Below, one piece after another: positions 14,003-16,112 of a stretch of 16,112 bases of DNA. This DNA is from RGIG8597 sp045133795 (lineage in GTDB: Bacteria > Spirochaetota > GWE2-31-10). The stretch is from the NCBI GenBank assembly GCA_045133795.1, contig JBGUUT010000085.1, positions 1 through 16,112 on the forward strand, read 5' to 3'. Position numbers and translations under genes: made by a program. Positions within the stretch are counted from its first letter, which is position 1, and every line of letters begins with the position of its first letter. The notes beneath the pieces are model-generated. The model was not told where the DNA came from. It saw nothing but the letters and a program-made list of their open reading frames with translations, and made no database searches.

Positions 14003-15898
14003 ATGATTTCAACATTTCACGGAATAGAAATGGGTAAACGTTCACTTGTAGCTCATACGCAGGCAATGAATGTAACCGGACAAAACTTGAACAACCTTAA
14101 CACTGAAGGTTATTCACGACAAAAAATAGAATTGCAAACATTTTCTCCGTTGTATATTCCGGGGTTAAGCCGAGAAAATACTCCGGGACAAGTCGGTCAA
14201 GGTGTAGAAGTCGCAACGGTAAGACGAATCAGAGATCAGCTTGTTGATAACAGAATAATTTCATCATCAAAAGACTTTGGTTATTTTGATATGAAAAATA
14301 AATATTTACATCAAATGCAACTTGTATATGCAGAACCGAGTGTTTATAACGACCCGACTATGTATAATACGTTGCGACGCGGTTTTGATGAGTTTATGAA
14401 TGCTTGGAGTGACGTGGCAAATAATCCGGAAGAAAAATCTGCACGTACGGTATTGGTTGAAAAAGCTAATATTTTAACAAACAGCGTTCAGCACCATTTT
14501 CAACAAATGACAGATATTCGTAATAATGTGAATATGGAAATTGAAGAAAAGGTTAAAGAAGTTAATGACTTGTCAAAGAAAATTGCAGATTTAAATGAAC
14601 GAATTTTGAGAAGTGAAGCTGTAGGAGATAATCCTAATGATTTATATGACAAGCGAGATTTGTTTATCGATAGATTGTCAAAGATTGCAGATATTAACGT
14701 TTCTCGTGAAGATTCAAATGAATTGGTTTTATACATCGGTTCAAAAATGCTTGTTCAGGGCGGAGAATACGAACAATTAAGAATGGTTCCTGATTCGGCA
14801 AATCGTGGTTACAGCGATATTTATTGGTCTGACGGAGAAATGGTTCAATTCCGTGGCGGAGAATTAGCGGGGCTTATAGATTTACGTGATGTTGATTTGT
14901 ATGAAGAGCAAAAGAAAATTAATTCATTTGCTGTAAATGTTACTGATTTGGTTAATGAAATTCATCGTGACGGATTTGGTTTGAACGGAACGACTAATAA
15001 TTCGTTTTTTATTGAGTATCCTTATACAACTGATGCCAGCGGTAACTTTGATGTAGACCGTGATGGTGTAGATGATTCTACTTTCTTATTTAAAATAAGC
15101 GGTATAAACAGAGTAGATTTGAATGACAAAATCGGTATTCGCGGTGAAATGAACTTAAACGGTAAAGTTATTGAATATACCGAAACCGATACGTTGCAGG
15201 GCGTGATTGATAAAATTAATCAGTCCGGAGCCGGTGTAAATGCTTTTGTAAATGCACAAGGTAAATTTTCATTGAAAGGTGATTATTTTACTGACGGAGA
15301 AACACCTGATTTTGTGTTACGTCATGTAGAAGACAGCGGAATGTTTTTAACCGGTTACGCCGGAGTTTTACAACAATCCGGAGAAGAAGGTGCTTTTGAT
15401 TCATCCAGAGTCGGTGAAGTTGCGAAATTGCGTGAAGACAGCGTTTGGTCAATTGCTCCGCTTACAGATCCGGCTGTTTATATGGCAGTTGACAGTAAAA
15501 TTAAAAAAGATGTGAATTATATTGCGGCTGCCGGCGGTGTAGATACAACAGGTGACGGAGTGAAAAACATTTCAAACGGTTCTGGAGATTCTTCTAATGC
15601 ATTGAGAATCGGAAGTTTGAAAGAAAACCATGTAATGGTGGGAATGTCGATGACATTTTCTCAATATTTTGAAAATCTTGTGGCGGATGTTGGTTCACGT
15701 GCAAGAGAAGCTGAAAGCGGTTTCAGAGTACAAGAAACAGTGATGAATAATTTAGAAAATTTGCGAAAGTCTGTCAGTGCAGTAAATTTGGACGAAGAAT
15801 TTGCCAATTTAATAAAATTTCAACACGGTTATAATGCTACTGCAAGATTTGTTTCAGAAATGGATAAGATGTTGGAAACACTGATAGCTAAGATTTAA
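14003..15898 (+). CDS. flgK: Flagellar hook-associated protein 1
   Basis: 631 residues; the first junction protein between hook and filament, exported through the flagellar secretion system. In spirochaetes the whole structure lies in the periplasm. The N-terminal D0 helix is typical (GIEMGKRSLVAHTQAMNVTG then NLNNLNTEGYSRQ, residues 7-39), and the C-terminal D0 helix is LDEEFANLIKFQHGYNATAR and beyond (596-631). Both ends, which pack together in the axial structure, are intact. The central part (about 270-590) contains a Ca-loop-like acidic stretch DVDRDGVDDS and variable surface domains. There is no signal peptide, as expected for type III export. The start has a strong AAAGGAGA ribosome site. 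Confidence 0.97.
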   Translation: MISTFHGIEMGKRSLVAHTQAMNVTGQNLNNLNTEGYSRQKIELQTFSPLYIPGLSRENTPGQVGQGVEVATVRRIRDQLVDNRIISSSKDFGYFDMKNKYLHQMQLVYAEPSVYNDPTMYNTLRRGFDEFMNAWSDVANNPEEKSARTVLVEKANILTNSVQHHFQQMTDIRNNVNMEIEEKVKEVNDLSKKIADLNERILRSEAVGDNPNDLYDKRDLFIDRLSKIADINVSREDSNELVLYIGSKMLVQGGEYEQLRMVPDSANRGYSDIYWSDGEMVQFRGGELAGLIDLRDVDLYEEQKKINSFAVNVTDLVNEIHRDGFGLNGTTNNSFFIEYPYTTDASGNFDVDRDGVDDSTFLFKISGINRVDLNDKIGIRGEMNLNGKVIEYTETDTLQGVIDKINQSGAGVNAFVNAQGKFSLKGDYFTDGETPDFVLRHVEDSGMFLTGYAGVLQQSGEEGAFDSSRVGEVAKLREDSVWSIAPLTDPAVYMAVDSKIKKDVNYIAAAGGVDTTGDGVKNISNGSGDSSNALRIGSLKENHVMVGMSMTFSQYFENLVADVGSRAREAESGFRVQETVMNNLENLRKSVSAVNLDEEFANLIKFQHGYNATARFVSEMDKMLETLIAKI

Positions 15899-15920
15899 TG
15901 ATGAAAGGATTCAGCAAAAT

Positions 15921-15948
15921 TAAATCTATTGCTATGCAGTTCCGAAGA
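15921..15948 (+). promoter_or_regulatory. Weak sigma-28-like sequence before flgL
   Basis: TAAA (15921-15924), 17 nt, CCGAAGA (15942-15948) in the 90-nt gap between flgK and flgL. Spacing is one base longer than ideal and the -10 has two mismatches. It could be a secondary internal promoter; flgL is otherwise expected to be read from the flgN promoter. Confidence 0.25.
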
Positions 15949-15988
15949 TAAACCAAATATAAAAATCCGGTGAATGGAGGCACAGATT

Positions 15989-16112
15989 ATGAGTATTTAT
16001 AGAATAGGAACTTATACAACAAATCAAAACAGCATGTATCACTTAACTACTCGTGAATATATGATGGACAAAGTTAACAATCAAATTAGTACCGGAAAAA
16101 AACACCGGTTAC
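15989..16112 (+). CDS. flgL: Flagellar hook-associated protein 3 (N-terminal part only)
   Basis: The first 41 codons before the window ends. The opening MSIYRIGTYTTNQNSMY, with the later QISTGKK, is the N-terminal D0 region of a flagellin-like hook-associated protein (the family pattern is a short beta start, then a helix ending in LSTGKR or similar). Its place after flgN and flgK identifies it as flgL rather than flagellin. GGAGG stands eight bases before the ATG. Confidence 0.9.
   Translation, partial: MSIYRIGTYTTNQNSMYHLTTREYMMDKVNNQISTGKKHRL

Noticed and set aside
1..16112. Search for CRISPR arrays, insertion sequences, phage genes, defence or toxin-antitoxin modules
   Set aside because: No regularly spaced repeats, transposase-like or nuclease-like proteins, or foreign-looking base composition were found; gene content and codon use look uniform and chromosomal.

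Overview
The window looks like chromosomal DNA of an AT-rich spirochaete, most likely a Treponema relative. The main reasons are the flagellar order flgN-flgK-flgL, a multi-spanning chemotaxis receptor, the generally low G+C, and a long helical protein that looks lineage-specific. There is no sign of phage, transposon, plasmid or CRISPR sequence. The genus assignment is inference; no rRNA or marker gene is present to settle it.

Layout. At the left edge, two tRNA genes lie on the minus strand: tRNA-Lys(UUU) and the 5' end of a probable tRNA-Glu cut by the window border. Next is a minus-strand methyl-accepting chemotaxis protein with its own terminator (209-252). Divergent from it run a phytoene-desaturase-like flavoprotein and a SpoU/TrmH RNA 2'-O-methyltransferase, separated by a terminator. 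A bidirectional terminator (4392-4429) then faces a minus-strand block: ornithine carbamoyltransferase with a GH13 alpha-amylase-like gene 1 nt behind it, preceded by a small GtrA-family membrane protein. Divergent from gtrA is a 631-residue membrane regulator. It has seven membrane spans, remnants of a histidine kinase and of a receiver domain, and a C-terminal LuxR-type helix-turn-helix. tRNA-Gly(GCC) on plus and tRNA-Leu(GAG) on minus follow, each with its own terminator, then citrate synthase on minus. After a 401-nt divergent gap come a 517-residue protein of unknown function and a SUI1/YciH-like protein. A terminator then precedes the flagellar late genes flgN, flgK and the start of flgL, which runs off the right edge.

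How the parts connect. The 7TM-LuxR gene has a textbook sigma-28 (FliA) type promoter, TAAA-16 nt-CCGATAA. Weaker matches stand before the chemotaxis receptor, flgN and flgL. If these are real, a chemoreceptor, the hook-filament junction genes and an unusual membrane-bound regulator would share the late-flagellar sigma factor. The regulator is the most unusual item here: a membrane sensor joined to a DNA-binding domain through kinase and receiver modules that seem to have lost their phosphotransfer residues. The metabolic genes (citrate synthase, ornithine carbamoyltransferase, GH13 hydrolase) are ordinary in sequence but show some unusual arrangements, noted below.
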